DNA from: Epiperipatus broadwayi
Lineage: Eukaryota > Onychophora > Udeonychophora > Euonychophora > Peripatidae
Direction: 5' to 3'
Assembly: GCA_028023455.1 (NCBI GenBank)
Contig: JAQFVV010006222.1
Location: forward strand, 794,001 to 858,000
Length of the DNA stretch: 64,000 bases
Shown: in pieces, positions 51,523 to 60,989 of the stretch
How positions within the stretch are numbered: position 1 is the stretch's first letter
How the letters are laid out: every line of letters begins with the position of its first letter
Translations under genes and position numbers: made by a program
Notes under the pieces: model-generated
What the model saw: only the letters and a program-made list of their open reading frames with translations
Database searches by the model: none
Told to the model about the DNA's origin: nothing

Positions 51523-51811
51523 TATTGAAATATAATAATCTTAAGACCATTTGATACAACTTCATGGCTCCATACATTCATTAAAATTCCAAGTTTTAAA
51601 ACAAATATATCACCATCAATCACATATCATACTTTAAATTTTCTTCCTCTATCTCATTAGAATCTGCTACTTTTCTATTTTTAAAATTATGTAGAGCTGT
51701 TTTAACTTGATTCATCTGAATATCTTTATCTAAAACAAATAAATCAGTATAATTATTAAATACTGGCACAAACATTCTCATGTTATTATTCAAAATGTGA
51801 TCAAGCAACAA
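51523..51811 (-). pseudogene. fragment of an RTE-like LINE reverse transcriptase
   Basis: The minus strand reads NNYTDLFVLDKDIQMNQVKT, then ALHNFKNRKVADSNEIEEEN and LKYD. After a stop it continues FVLKLGILMNVWSHEVVSNG and LKIIIFQ. This matches the N-terminal reverse transcriptase region of RTE/BovB-type LINEs, where an E-V-K-x-A-I-x-x-x-K-N-x-K-A-x-G-x-D block leads to I-x-x-E-x-L-K. A helix with W-x-x-x-x-x-P-x-x-W-x-x-x-x-I-x-P follows. The family is from general knowledge and the alignment was by eye. The fragment is short, carries stops and differs from the LINE at 52929-59232. Confidence 0.55.
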
Positions 51812-52928
51812 CTGCTATTTATTTAAAATACAAACATTATCTTATAGAATGTCATTTATGAACATAATATAATTATGATACATTTTTCAAGAACATATGT
51901 AAATTTTATTGCATAAAAAAATATCTAAACTCACCATAATCAGTGAAAGATCATTTCCTCTAAAATTTTAATTCATTAATCATTTTTAAACATATATATA
52001 TATTAATTATTACATTTCTGACTGAATTTTTATATTGTTTGTGATGCTCCACATTCAATTTATTAGTCAACCAAGAGGAAAACATTGTTTCCTTTTAATT
52101 AAGCCACTATTATTAAAGAATTATTGTTACAAAAATCAGAATTTTTTATTTTTAGCAAGCTAAAAAAAAAAGTGAGTTATACATACAACACACTTTTTAA
52201 ATGGATTCTATATTTTAGTAATGATAACAAGTTTGGAAATCCAATTTTGAACATTTTTGGTATTTAAAAGTTTTTTTAAAATTAAACATGAAAAGAGCTG
52301 CTTAAAAAAAGCAAAAAAAAACAACAATATTCAATCAATATATTTTAAATGGGAACCCCCCCCCCTTTTTTTTTTTTAAAGCAAATAACATTTAAAGTTT
52401 AAAGCCTACTATTTTATAGTTGTTCTAAAAATCTGCATTCAGAATCATAACAATAACAAATCTATTAAATGTCTTTATTTTAAGCGAAGGTGATATCCAA
52501 GTTTCTCAAGAATGACTTTTATGCATAAACAAATTGCGATAATCAATCTAAGTTGTGCAAAAAATCACTACAGACAGAACCGTTATCATTTATTTCCAAG
52601 AACTTCGCCCAAAGCTCACAATTACTTTCAGAAAAAAAAAAGTTTTTTTTTTTAATGGATTGATATAATAACATTAACAGATAAAAAATAGAAACTTTCT
52701 TTCTTTGAATTGTTCATTTCAACAAAAAATTTTATTAGTAATAAATAGTGATTACATTTTGATAATGGATAAGTTAATGAATAAATTGTACAATAATATT
52801 ATAAAAAGTTCTGATTAACATATGGCTAGAATATGTTAGTTAGTAGTTGTTATACACTTATGTGGTTAGGTATAATGAAGGGTTTGTGTAGAATATGAGA
52901 AACTGAGAACTTGATGAATGTTATTAGC
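51812..52928. other. AT-rich DNA, nothing recognised
   Basis: Contains a C9-T14 homopolymer junction near 52357-52378 and other A/T runs. No target duplication for the adjoining LINE could be identified. Confidence 0.6.
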
Positions 52929-53008
52929 TTTTTTTTTTTTTTAATAACACGACTATTTTCTTTTTAATATTGTCTATTCTAGAATTCTGGGTAGGTGGGA
53001 GTTGACAA

Positions 53009-56000
53009 TCAGGAAAAGGATAGAGCGGTTAGAGACCAGGTGTCGTCAAAGACTTTACTGGAGGCAAGGAGCTGATCACGTTTCTTGATTTTTTTGAGAG
53101 TCTGGTAAAACAATGGTATGATTTGTGGCGGGGGTAATTCCATGAGAGTTTTGCATCTCACTATCCATATGGAATAAAGGACAAAGATAGAGAGCCTTAT
53201 TATTGAAAAAGTTCCACTATTAATGGCATTTTCAAGTGAGAAAATCATTTCAGATCTTATGTAAGAATTGATTATGATTATATCTTTCAGTATTTTAAGT
53301 CTTGGACAGCGGTGTATAATATGGTCTGTGGTTTCATCTTCACGAGCATATAAACCACATATAGGGTCAATGCTAGTAAAACCTCTTCAGTGATAAAGAA
53401 ACCAATTTGTGGGAAGCGCATCAAGATTAATTTTAATGATGAAGTCCCGGAATTTGGGTTCAAGGCTCCATCTTTTGAAGTGTGTAATGAGTCTTTGGTT
53501 GGTTATTTTTAGGCTGGTTTTAATGGGTTGTTGATTATAGTTGATTAGATTGTATGCTTCCCACAAAGTGATTTTTTGGTTAAGGTTAGAGGACATCGTC
53601 AGGTTATAAAGTTGTAGATGATCTATTAGCAATGATATCCATGAACTGAAAAAGGGCGGGGGACGATCAGTTGGTGTAATTTTTTTCATAATGTTGGAGT
53701 ATCCATAGGAGAGGATCAGATTATGTAGAATATTGTGAGTTTTTTGTAAAATGATTGCCTGTATTGAGTGGAATGACAGTCCATTGAACCTGCGTGGTCG
53801 TTGGATACCTCGCAAGCTAATGGCAACAGTCCTTCCTCTCCAGAGAAGTTTGGTGCATAATCGGTTAATTTTATTTTGAAACTGTTTAGTGATTTTAATG
53901 AATGGAAGATAATATGAGATTTTTGGCATTATGATCATGTTGAGGAGGCTAACCTTTCCATATAATGAAAGGTATACTCTAGAGAGTGAAGTGGTGATGG
54001 CTTCAGTTGATTGGAGGATTGCATCTTGAATCATTCTTGCCATTGCAGTTGGAGGTTTGAAGATTGGGAAGCCAAGGTATCTTTGTGGTTTAGCAGAAAA
54101 GGAAGAGTTGATTTGTTTACCAGACATTATCTTCCAGATGGAAGATTTGTTAAAATTTATTTGTAGGCCAAGTTTCACTGTATTTCTGTTTAAGATGTTC
54201 ATGAGATGGGGAAGGTATTTAATGGAGGGAAGCACAACCATGATGTCATCTATGTATGCGAATACATTGAAATCTTTATTGAGAGAAGGAAGGAATATTC
54301 CAGGGAGGTTTTTTTCTATATCCACCAGAAGAGGGTTGATGTATGCTGTGAAGAAAAGGGCACTGAGCGGAGATCCTTGAGGGATCGACTTGTATGGCTT
54401 GAAACCTGGAGTGATCTTGCCATCAAGAGAGAGAAAAATCTCTCTGTTGTTGAGCAGATTACTGATAATCTGAACAATTGCAGCTGGAATGTCGTATTCC
54501 ATCAGAATATCCAGAAGGGTATTGATCTGTACTGAATCGAATGCTGCTGCAACATCCAGTTGGACGGCAATAGGTTTGGATTTACGATGTACTCTGATAT
54601 GATTGAACAGTGCAGTTATATTGGACATAGCATGCGAGGTTGATGATCCCTTTTTTCCGTATTGGTTTGGCGAGATATTGCTAAGAATTTGAGGTTGGAT
54701 TTGGTCCTTAATGACTGACTCTATAATCTTGATAAGCAGTGGGGTCATGGATATTGGTCGGATACTGTTAATGTCATTTAGTGGTTTTGCTTTTTTAATA
54801 AAAGGCACAAGTGCCACAGGGTAAAGATCTGCTATGTTTCTGTAGCCAGAAGCTAGGTGATCTATCATTTTTTTAATAATTGGAACAGTGAATTGACTGA
54901 GGTGTTTGAGAAGGAAATTTGGGATGCCGTGAAGGCCAGGATGAATGCTGTCAGGGAGTGATGATATCTTCTTTTTAATTTGGATTTCTGTGATGCCATG
55001 TTCGCTGGGGTCTCCAGCATCCAACCAGCTGTTTACTGGAGGGGCTCCATCTTTTTGCATTAATTGGCAGAATTGTTTGCTGATGTGCTGCATCATTGGA
55101 TAGCCAATGAGATTGGTACCATTAGTATAAATGGATGTGGGAGTGATTTGTTTTTTATTGTAACCCAGTGCCCATCTGAGGTAGTCTCTCGTCCAGCAGT
55201 GTTGTTGTGCTAAGAAGCATTTGGCTCTTCTGATGGAAATATATTCTGCAAGGGATTTTTGCTTGATTTTGTAGAGGTTTTTAAGGAAGATAATTTTTTC
55301 TGTATTTGTGAAATTTTGCTGTGATGCTTGAAGTTGTATATTAAGGTCTGTTAGGTCATTTAGAAGACCATTTGGTCCTTTGATTTTCCTGGTGTGGTGA
55401 TTTAATATGGACTGAAGAATTCGATGAAGGAAAAACCAGCCCTCCTCAGCAGGGAGGGAAAGGATGTTTATTTTCTGGAAATAGATGTATGACTCAGACA
55501 CTATCGCTTCGGTCATGTTTGATTGGGTGATCATGCGCATGGTTTTTCCAGGTCCATCTATAGGTGTAGGGATTGAGATAGGCGTGAGTTGTAAGATCAG
55601 AGCCATATGATCGGAGAAAGCAACAGGGGTTAAGGCTGCATCAAGGTTGAAATGGAGGTCTGGGGTGTAGAAAACGAGATCAATTAGGGACTTTTTAGTT
55701 TTAGTATAGAAAGAGTAGGCTTCGGGTGGGAAGAAGCCCTCTCCACACATTAATCTGCAATTTATTAGATGCAAAAATCTCTTGTTGAAGTCATTGTAGG
55801 TGGTGTTAAAGTCTCCGAGAAGAATGGTAGGGGAGGCTCTGCTAGCGTTGATGGCATTTAGGATATGAACTATTTTTAGATATTGAGAGGTGTCTTTGGC
55901 TGTATAAATATAAGCTATGATGATTGGATAACCCCAATAATCTATTTCTATAATAATAATATTGGCATCTAGGAATAGAATGTTGAAACTTTTTGGTGGT

Positions 56001-56236
56001 GCTGATTTGCTAAGAAGAATACCGACTCCACCTGAAGCTGAATGTCCGATGGAAAATCTAGTAAATCCGAGAGAGGAGAGAAGAGATATTATTTTATGGT
56101 CAGTCTTATAGTGATGTTTGGTTTTGCCCATAAGAAGTATATGTGGGGAGCAGAGTGAGAGCCAGTTTTTAATAGCAAGAACTCTATCGATTGAGTTGAT
56201 GCCGCGAATGTTTATGCCAGCTATTTTGCAGAACAT
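53009..56236 (-). CDS. LINE ORF2: endonuclease-reverse transcriptase, one in-frame stop
   Basis: ORF2 would nick target DNA and prime reverse transcription of the element's RNA at the nick. Residues 1-215 are an AP-like endonuclease, with GDFNTT at 141-146 and FSDHMALIL at 207-215. The position of the usual catalytic Glu in the QETK-type motif reads MGKTK (Lys38). The reverse transcriptase spans about 470-720: VQLDVAAAFD (Asp561), PQGSPLSALFF (619-629) and catalytic YIDD (661-664; 54245-54256). A TGA at 53387-53389 ends the first 949 codons. The same frame then continues RGFTSIDPICGLYAR... for 125 codons to 53009. That part has C-x2-Y-x8-H-x4-C, in which Tyr replaces the second Cys of the usual motif, still intact in the copy at 29693-29746. 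Start: the ATG six bases after the ORF1 stop. The enzyme as encoded is probably inactive. Confidence 0.9.
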
Positions 56237-56242
56237 GATAGA

Positions 56243-56490
56243 TTAATCCAAACCGTCCTCAGCAAAGTGATCCAAGTGAATGTGGGACATCTCTATATTA
56301 ATGAGGTCTGATGTTGTTAGGCAGTCAGAGACTTGTGATTGAACTTGTAGATGGCTTGGTGATATATTTGTTGGTTGAGGAATCGCATCCATGAAGTCTT
56401 CGGTGTCTGATGGAGTAGAGTAATCTGTCTGAGATTCATCGGGAGAATCAATGGTATCTAAGGTTGTAAGATCCATGGTTTTCCTCTTTT
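56243..56490 (-). pseudogene. LINE ORF1, 3' terminal piece
   Basis: From an ATG at 56476 this gives 77 residues, rich in Asp, Glu, Ser and Thr (TDYSTPSDTEDFMD) and ending HLDHFAEDGLD. The frame is open slightly upstream, where it reads SIEKKRKT, a basic nuclear-localisation-like cluster. It shares the frame of ORF2 and stops (TAA) six bases before the ORF2 ATG. It is best read as the acidic C-terminus of ORF1, cut off from the rest by a frameshift at or near an A7 run at about 56485. Confidence 0.6.
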
Positions 56491-56493
56491 TTT

Positions 56494-56870
56494 CTATGGA
56501 TTTGTGAAGCTTTGAGTTGGATTTATCGGAGATTTGTTTGTTAGAGGGGGTGGTGAGTAAAGTACCGGGTGGGAGCTGTCATCATCAGAGCTTGATTTAT
56601 CTGAGCGAATTGATTTTCTTTTAATTTTCTTAATTGTATTTTGGGTATTTGTTGTGTCAATTTTTTGAGGATTTTGAAGTTGATTAGTGTTGTTTTCCTT
56701 TTCCTGTTCTTTTGATAGTAGTGTTATTTTATTGTCATAAGATTTTTGTTCGAATTTTAGACTTGGAGACATTCTCTGTTTGCTGTAACAGTTGTGAATC
56801 TTCGATCATGCTGACTTTCGGGTTGGGTGTTAGCTGGATCTTTTCATCTGGTATAGTTAATTCTTGCAGG
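56494..56870 (-). pseudogene. LINE ORF1, penultimate frameshifted pieces
   Basis: One frame (56772-56494, 92 codons from its first ATG) encodes a Lys/Asn/Ser-rich segment with KKIKRKSIRSDKSSSDDDSS, a basic then acidic low-complexity tract. Just upstream, about 56770-56868, another frame reads LQELTIPDEKIQLTPNPKVS and continues to QQTENVSKSK, clearly coding-like. ORF1 therefore changes frame twice here. No known domain is present. It probably represents the disordered linker of ORF1p. Confidence 0.55.
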
Positions 56871-57560
56871 AGTTGAAGAATTGCAGATAGTTTGTGGTTC
56901 ACTCTGTTTAGGGTTGTTATCAGTTGTTTTAAGCTGGTTAGGAGTTATATTGGAAGAATTGTTTTGACATTTTTTGAGTGTATTTTCTTCATCGCCTGGG
57001 TTTATCTTGTTCTCTTTAGATGGTTTGGTCACATTATCTTCTTTTGTAGAAAGAGTTTGACCTAATATTATTTCTTGGGGATTAGTATAAGTTGTTTCGA
57101 ATGTTTGATCTTGAGTATTATTAGTTTGCGTGATTGGTTTAGGAGCAGTATTTGTTGTTGTTTGGTTCTCTGATTTACTACTATTAGTGTAAAGGTTGAC
57201 GTTTGTTCTTTCTTGAATATTTTCATTTTGAAATATAGTTTTGGATGTGGAAGGTTTTGTTGGAGGATTTATTTGAATCTGAATATCTGGGTTTGTGAGG
57301 TTGCTGTTTGAATTAGTCCTATGAGATGATTGTCTATTTAAGGACTTGTTAATAGGTCTACCAGGACATTTGTGAAATTTATTCATTTTAATACCACAGT
57401 GTGTGCATATTCTTGCTGCACAGTCTTTAATGAGGTGTGTTCTTTGAAGGCAGAAGAAACATTGTGGTTGTACTCCTCTGAATGTCAAAACCATAGGAGA
57501 GCCTCTTGCTGTAATAATAGTGGGTATGTCAGTGGGTATAATGTTTTTCTTTAATGTAGT
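56844..57560 (-). pseudogene. LINE ORF1, zinc-knuckle piece
   Basis: The frame is open from about 57560 (LHTTLKKNIIPTDIPTIITA) and has an ATG at 57494. From that ATG, residues 12-25 are a CCHC zinc knuckle, CFFCLQRTHLIKDC (C-x2-C-x4-H-x4-C). A second, atypical cluster, CTHCGIKMNKFHKC, follows at 30-43. The remaining about 170 residues are Asn/Thr/Gln-rich and without a domain. In LINE ORF1 proteins such knuckles bind the element's RNA. Together with the preceding 512-codon frame this forms one ORF1 interrupted by a frameshift at about 57551-57565. Confidence 0.75.
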
Positions 57561-59089
57561 GTGAAGGTAACTGTATTGGACAGGATTTGATCTTCGAAGT
57601 GAGGATTTAATAGGTGTTTAAATTTGCTAACTGAACCATAATTAATAAGGATGTCTTGTATTTCTTGTTCATTTAAGTGGGCAAGGCAGTTTTGAATTCT
57701 GCCAGATAGTGTAACTGGACGGTTCATATCTATGGAGCATAGTATATAATTTCCTAAAGATTTGTAGTTATTTTTAAAATTCATTCGGTCTGCCCACGTT
57801 TTAAACTCTACGATCACATAGCGGTCATTGGGATGATTAAGGATCATGTGAATGCCTCTGCCTAATTGCTTTTGATTGATTAGACTGTAGAGTTGTTCTA
57901 CAGGGAATTTATATAAAGCACATTGATGATTTGTTATGGCTAAGATTAAAGACTTATCGCTGTAATAGTTTGCAAACGATTTATGTAGAGAGTTGGGTAT
58001 CGTTTTGTTGAACTCATTGTTTATTTCTAGGAATATATCATCGTTAATATTGTTTATATTAAAAGAGACATTTTCCTGCATGTTTGATTCTTTTTCTATG
58101 TCTAATTCTGTGAGATTCAAATATAATTCGTTGAGATTATCGGTCTTAATATTTTCAGAGATGCTCTCAGAATTTTTTGACCTTACGATATTTGCGTACA
58201 TAGTGGGATTTTCCAATATTGATATTGAGGTAATTGGTTTAGCTTGCACGTTAGCTGATGTAGCAATGGATTGTTCTGAGCTAAAATCTTTGATTGTTTT
58301 AGAATGAAATTTATCAGTTTTATAATTTATTTCTTCTTTTTTATTTTTAAATTTACTGTTGACAAACGGTACTGACACAGTACTGGTTTTGTCGACCTCT
58401 GGTGGAAAATGTTTTACTTTAAAAATTTCGTCGGTATCATTTTGTTGGTAATTTTGTTTATTTCCAGATATAGTTTTAATTGAATTGTTGGGCAAAGGAA
58501 ATTGCTCATTAGCAATGGATTGTTCTGAGCTAAAATCTTTGATTGTTTTAGAATGAAATTTATCAGTTTTATAATTTATTTCTTCTTTTTTATTTTTAAA
58601 TTTACTGTTGACAAACGGTACTGACACAGTACTGGTTTTGTCGACCTCTGGTGGAAAATGTTTTACTTTAAAAATTTCGTCGGTATCATTTTGTTGGTAA
58701 TTTTGTTTATTTCCAGATATAGTTTTAATTGAATTGTTGGGCAAAGGAAATTGCTCATTATAATCTTCTGTGGTTGAGTAAAGGCTTCGGAGAGGTAATG
58801 ATTGGTTTTCGCTTGTATCAATAGTTTTGCTTGACGAGATATTTATTCTATTGTTTGTATTAGGGGTAAGTTGAATATTTTCTAAACTTTTGTTGATATT
58901 TGCAATGGAATTTTCTTTTGATTTACTCATTTGTGGGTTTTTATTTGTTGTAACGGGTGGTTTAGATGCATTTAGATTAGATCTAAGGCTATACAATTTA
59001 CGGCCGATGACCGCATTGTTGGGTTGAATGCTGAGATCGGGGCTTACTTTATTTTTAGTTTTATCGGTTATATTATCACTTTCCATCAT
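57551..59089 (-). CDS. LINE ORF1, N-terminal 512 codons
   Basis: Starts at ATGATGG (59089) shortly after the 5' UTR. Residues 1-340 are low-complexity, rich in Asn, Ser, Lys and Thr, and include two identical 83-residue copies (about 110-192 and 193-275). Residues about 365-512 look globular and lead directly into the zinc knuckles of the next frame, as in ORF1 of other zinc-knuckle LINEs. They include PNDRYVIVEFKTWADRMNFK and ILINYGSVSKFKHLL. An RNA-binding fold is an inference from position and from the alternation of hydrophobic strands, not from a recognised motif. The frame ends TFTLH-stop, but the adjacent frame continues LHTTLKK, so the stop reflects a single-base shift. Confidence 0.7.
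   Translation of the reverse strand: MMESDNITDKTKNKVSPDLSIQPNNAVIGRKLYSLRSNLNASKPPVTTNKNPQMSKSKENSIANINKSLENIQLTPNTNNRINISSSKTIDTSENQSLPLRSLYSTTEDYNEQFPLPNNSIKTISGNKQNYQQNDTDEIFKVKHFPPEVDKTSTVSVPFVNSKFKNKKEEINYKTDKFHSKTIKDFSSEQSIANEQFPLPNNSIKTISGNKQNYQQNDTDEIFKVKHFPPEVDKTSTVSVPFVNSKFKNKKEEINYKTDKFHSKTIKDFSSEQSIATSANVQAKPITSISILENPTMYANIVRSKNSESISENIKTDNLNELYLNLTELDIEKESNMQENVSFNINNINDDIFLEINNEFNKTIPNSLHKSFANYYSDKSLILAITNHQCALYKFPVEQLYSLINQKQLGRGIHMILNHPNDRYVIVEFKTWADRMNFKNNYKSLGNYILCSIDMNRPVTLSGRIQNCLAHLNEQEIQDILINYGSVSKFKHLLNPHFEDQILSNTVTFTLH
58263..58760 (-). repeat. perfect 249-bp in-frame tandem duplication in ORF1
   Basis: The segments 58263-58511 and 58512-58760 appear identical base for base by eye (both begin GCAATGGATTGTTCTGAGC on the plus strand and end AAATTGCTCATTA). 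At 249 bp the unit keeps the reading frame and doubles an 83-residue Lys/Asn/Ser-rich segment. Absence of differences implies that the duplication is recent, or an assembly artefact. Confidence 0.9.
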
Positions 59090-59108
59090 ATAAAATGATT
59101 AAAAAGTT

Positions 59109-59114
59109 GACTTA
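59109..59114 (-). promoter_or_regulatory. consensus splice-donor-like site in LINE 5' UTR
   Basis: The minus strand reads CAAG|GTAAGT about 20 bases upstream of the ORF1 ATG, a perfect match to the metazoan 5' splice-site consensus. Whether it is used is unknown. No matching acceptor was identified. Confidence 0.35.
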
Positions 59115-59204
59115 CCTTGAATAACAGACGTAAAGGTAAAGGGACAGTCGTCCCGTCTTCCTAAAACTGTAAAACACTAAGGGACGCTTTTTAAGACTAG
59201 TTAC

Positions 59205-59212
59205 GAAGATGG
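59205..59212 (-). promoter_or_regulatory. YY1-like motif near the LINE 5' end
   Basis: In LINE orientation the 5' UTR carries GGCAGCCATCTTCG near its start, containing the YY1 core CCATCTT. A YY1 site near the 5' end directs transcription start in mammalian L1 (established). Its function here is inference. Confidence 0.35.
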
Positions 59213-59232
59213 CTGCCAAAAGCGGAAGTTCT

Positions 59233-60989
59233 TTGAATTGTTTAAAACGAATATTGAAGTATATACAATGATAAAATGACACAGATATCATTATACAAAT
59301 GTTTTAATATTAGTCTTTCAATGATACATCTAAATATTCCAAGAACCTGGATCTCACAAAAATTCCACCACAGTAAATCTGGTTCATTTTATACCTTATC
59401 GTTCCAAAACAACAACAAATTGTAACTGTCTACTTATTTAATTAAATTTCCTTTAATTTAATGAAGCAAGTTTTCCTAAAAACATCTAATCAGTGTATCA
59501 CAAAGTCAGCAGTACCACTCCCCAGTGGGTATTGAAGACTTCTAGGGGGTGACAATAGTGAGTTCAAAAGCATTTGGGGGTGTTCAGGTGATCTAGCCTT
59601 TTCTCTGGATGCACTAATCATCAGATTTAACTCACTCTCAAACCACTAATTTATACATTATGTTGCCAATTTTATAGTTATTTTATAAATTGTTTATGTG
59701 CAAGAATATATAAAAAGGGGGATAGTCAGAGTAATTGTAAATGTTTTGCATATTTTTGATGTTTTTTTCCTCTATTAACAAGTTAAAAGGAATGCGGGTT
59801 ATTATTGTATGGCTAATTTTAAATTTTACTACTAGATAGAAATGGTCATCCAGTGTATTATACTTTTTTGTTTAAAAATGAAGTAATTTAAGGCCAATAT
59901 CAACTGAGAGAATCTAAAAATTTGTCATATCTCAGATTTGTTTTTTTCTTGTTTTGAATCTGTTGTGTGAAGATGGAAAAAGCTATTTCCAATATATTCA
60001 AATTAGAAACTATATGTAATACATAATTCCTTGAGGAAGTAAAAGAATCTGAGTGGAATCTGAGTGGAAAATGAAAGAAGTGAAAGATAAAAAGATGTAA
60101 ACAGCTATATGATTTAAAGCATATATTATCTAATATAATTTCAATCTTTAAAAAAACATATCAAAGTTCATTATTCTCAGATAAAATCATTTTAAAGTAT
60201 AATTTATTGATTGATTTAATCAATAGCAAGTCCTTTTAAAAGAAGAAAAGTCATTCAAAAGTCATCTTCTTCAATTTGTCTTTAAATACATCATTCCTAG
60301 AATGTAAGTCCATTTTGATTACTTTAAAGACATAAAAAATAGTCATTCATCATATTATAAAACATTTTAAATTCAGTTTTTAAACTTAGATGCAGAATCT
60401 TAACTTTATTCTCTTTCTTCAAAATTTAATATTACGATAATGATTTCTAATAAATATCTAATCCTTTTTAATTAGCTTTAATAAATTAGCTGCATTGCAA
60501 TATAATAAAGTCATTTCAAATAAGTTGTCACTCACCCAGGCATACTATTTATAAAATTTTAAAGTTCTAACATAAACCTTCTCTAGACTTGTAGTATTTC
60601 TTGATATTTGGTGTTCATTTTCACAATATTTAAATAGCTACTATTGTGTTCCATAGAATTATTGAGGTCCTAAGCTAAATTCCAGTAAGAATAGACTGAC
60701 AGGGAAATTTGGTGTTCTAGTGAACCAATTATTGAAATAGTTATTCCAATTATATTTTTCAAAACACTTTCAAGTAAAATAATAATTTAAGAGAAATTAT
60801 TACTACCACAAAATTAAAAAAAAAATGTAGTTATAAATTTCAAACTAAATCTGTCTTAATCTGAATCTGTAAATCACTGAAAAAAATCTGTCTAGACAGG
60901 TTTCAACCTCTCTTTCTATACTGATCATAATCCAATGATTTCATTGGTCAATACTGCTTGTACAAATTTTCTAATTTACATAACTACAT
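59233..60989. other. AT-rich DNA between LINE and LTR element
   Basis: Apart from a possible hAT end at 59491 nothing was recognised. Short duplications such as AATCTGAGTGGAA (about 60047-60070) occur. Confidence 0.5.
59491..59640 (+). repeat. possible hAT-type element end
   Basis: CAGTGTATCACAAAGTCAGC starts a patch of higher complexity and higher G+C. It contains CACTCCCCAGTGGGTATTGA and TTCTAGGGGGTGACAATAG, word patterns I associate with ends of hAT elements (CAGTG..TCNCAAA). No matching right terminus or 8-bp duplication was found, so it may be a truncated copy. Confidence 0.3.

Larger units (their letters stand above)
52929..59232 (-). mobile_element. near-full-length two-ORF LINE (EN-RT-CCHC)
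   Basis: Read on the minus strand, the order is a short 5' UTR with above-average G+C (about 59232-59090), ORF1 (59089-56243, frameshifted), ORF2 (56236-53009, one stop), a 3' UTR of about 70 bp and a run of about 14 A (52929-52942 on the plus strand). A zinc-knuckle ORF1 followed by an AP-endonuclease and reverse transcriptase ORF2 with a terminal CCHC motif and no RNase H fits Jockey/CR1-group non-LTR retrotransposons. The exact clade is not fixed. The C of the ORF1 frame (TAA) and the ATG of ORF2 are six bases apart in the same frame. The 5' boundary is an estimate and no target-site duplication was found. A 5'-truncated relative lies at 27350-30145. Confidence 0.88.

Noticed and set aside
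54057-54535. Plus-strand frames of 107 and 109 codons
   Set aside because: They lie antisense to the reverse transcriptase of the LINE and are shadows of that coding sequence.
57993-58307. Plus-strand 104-codon frame
   Set aside because: Antisense shadow of LINE ORF1.
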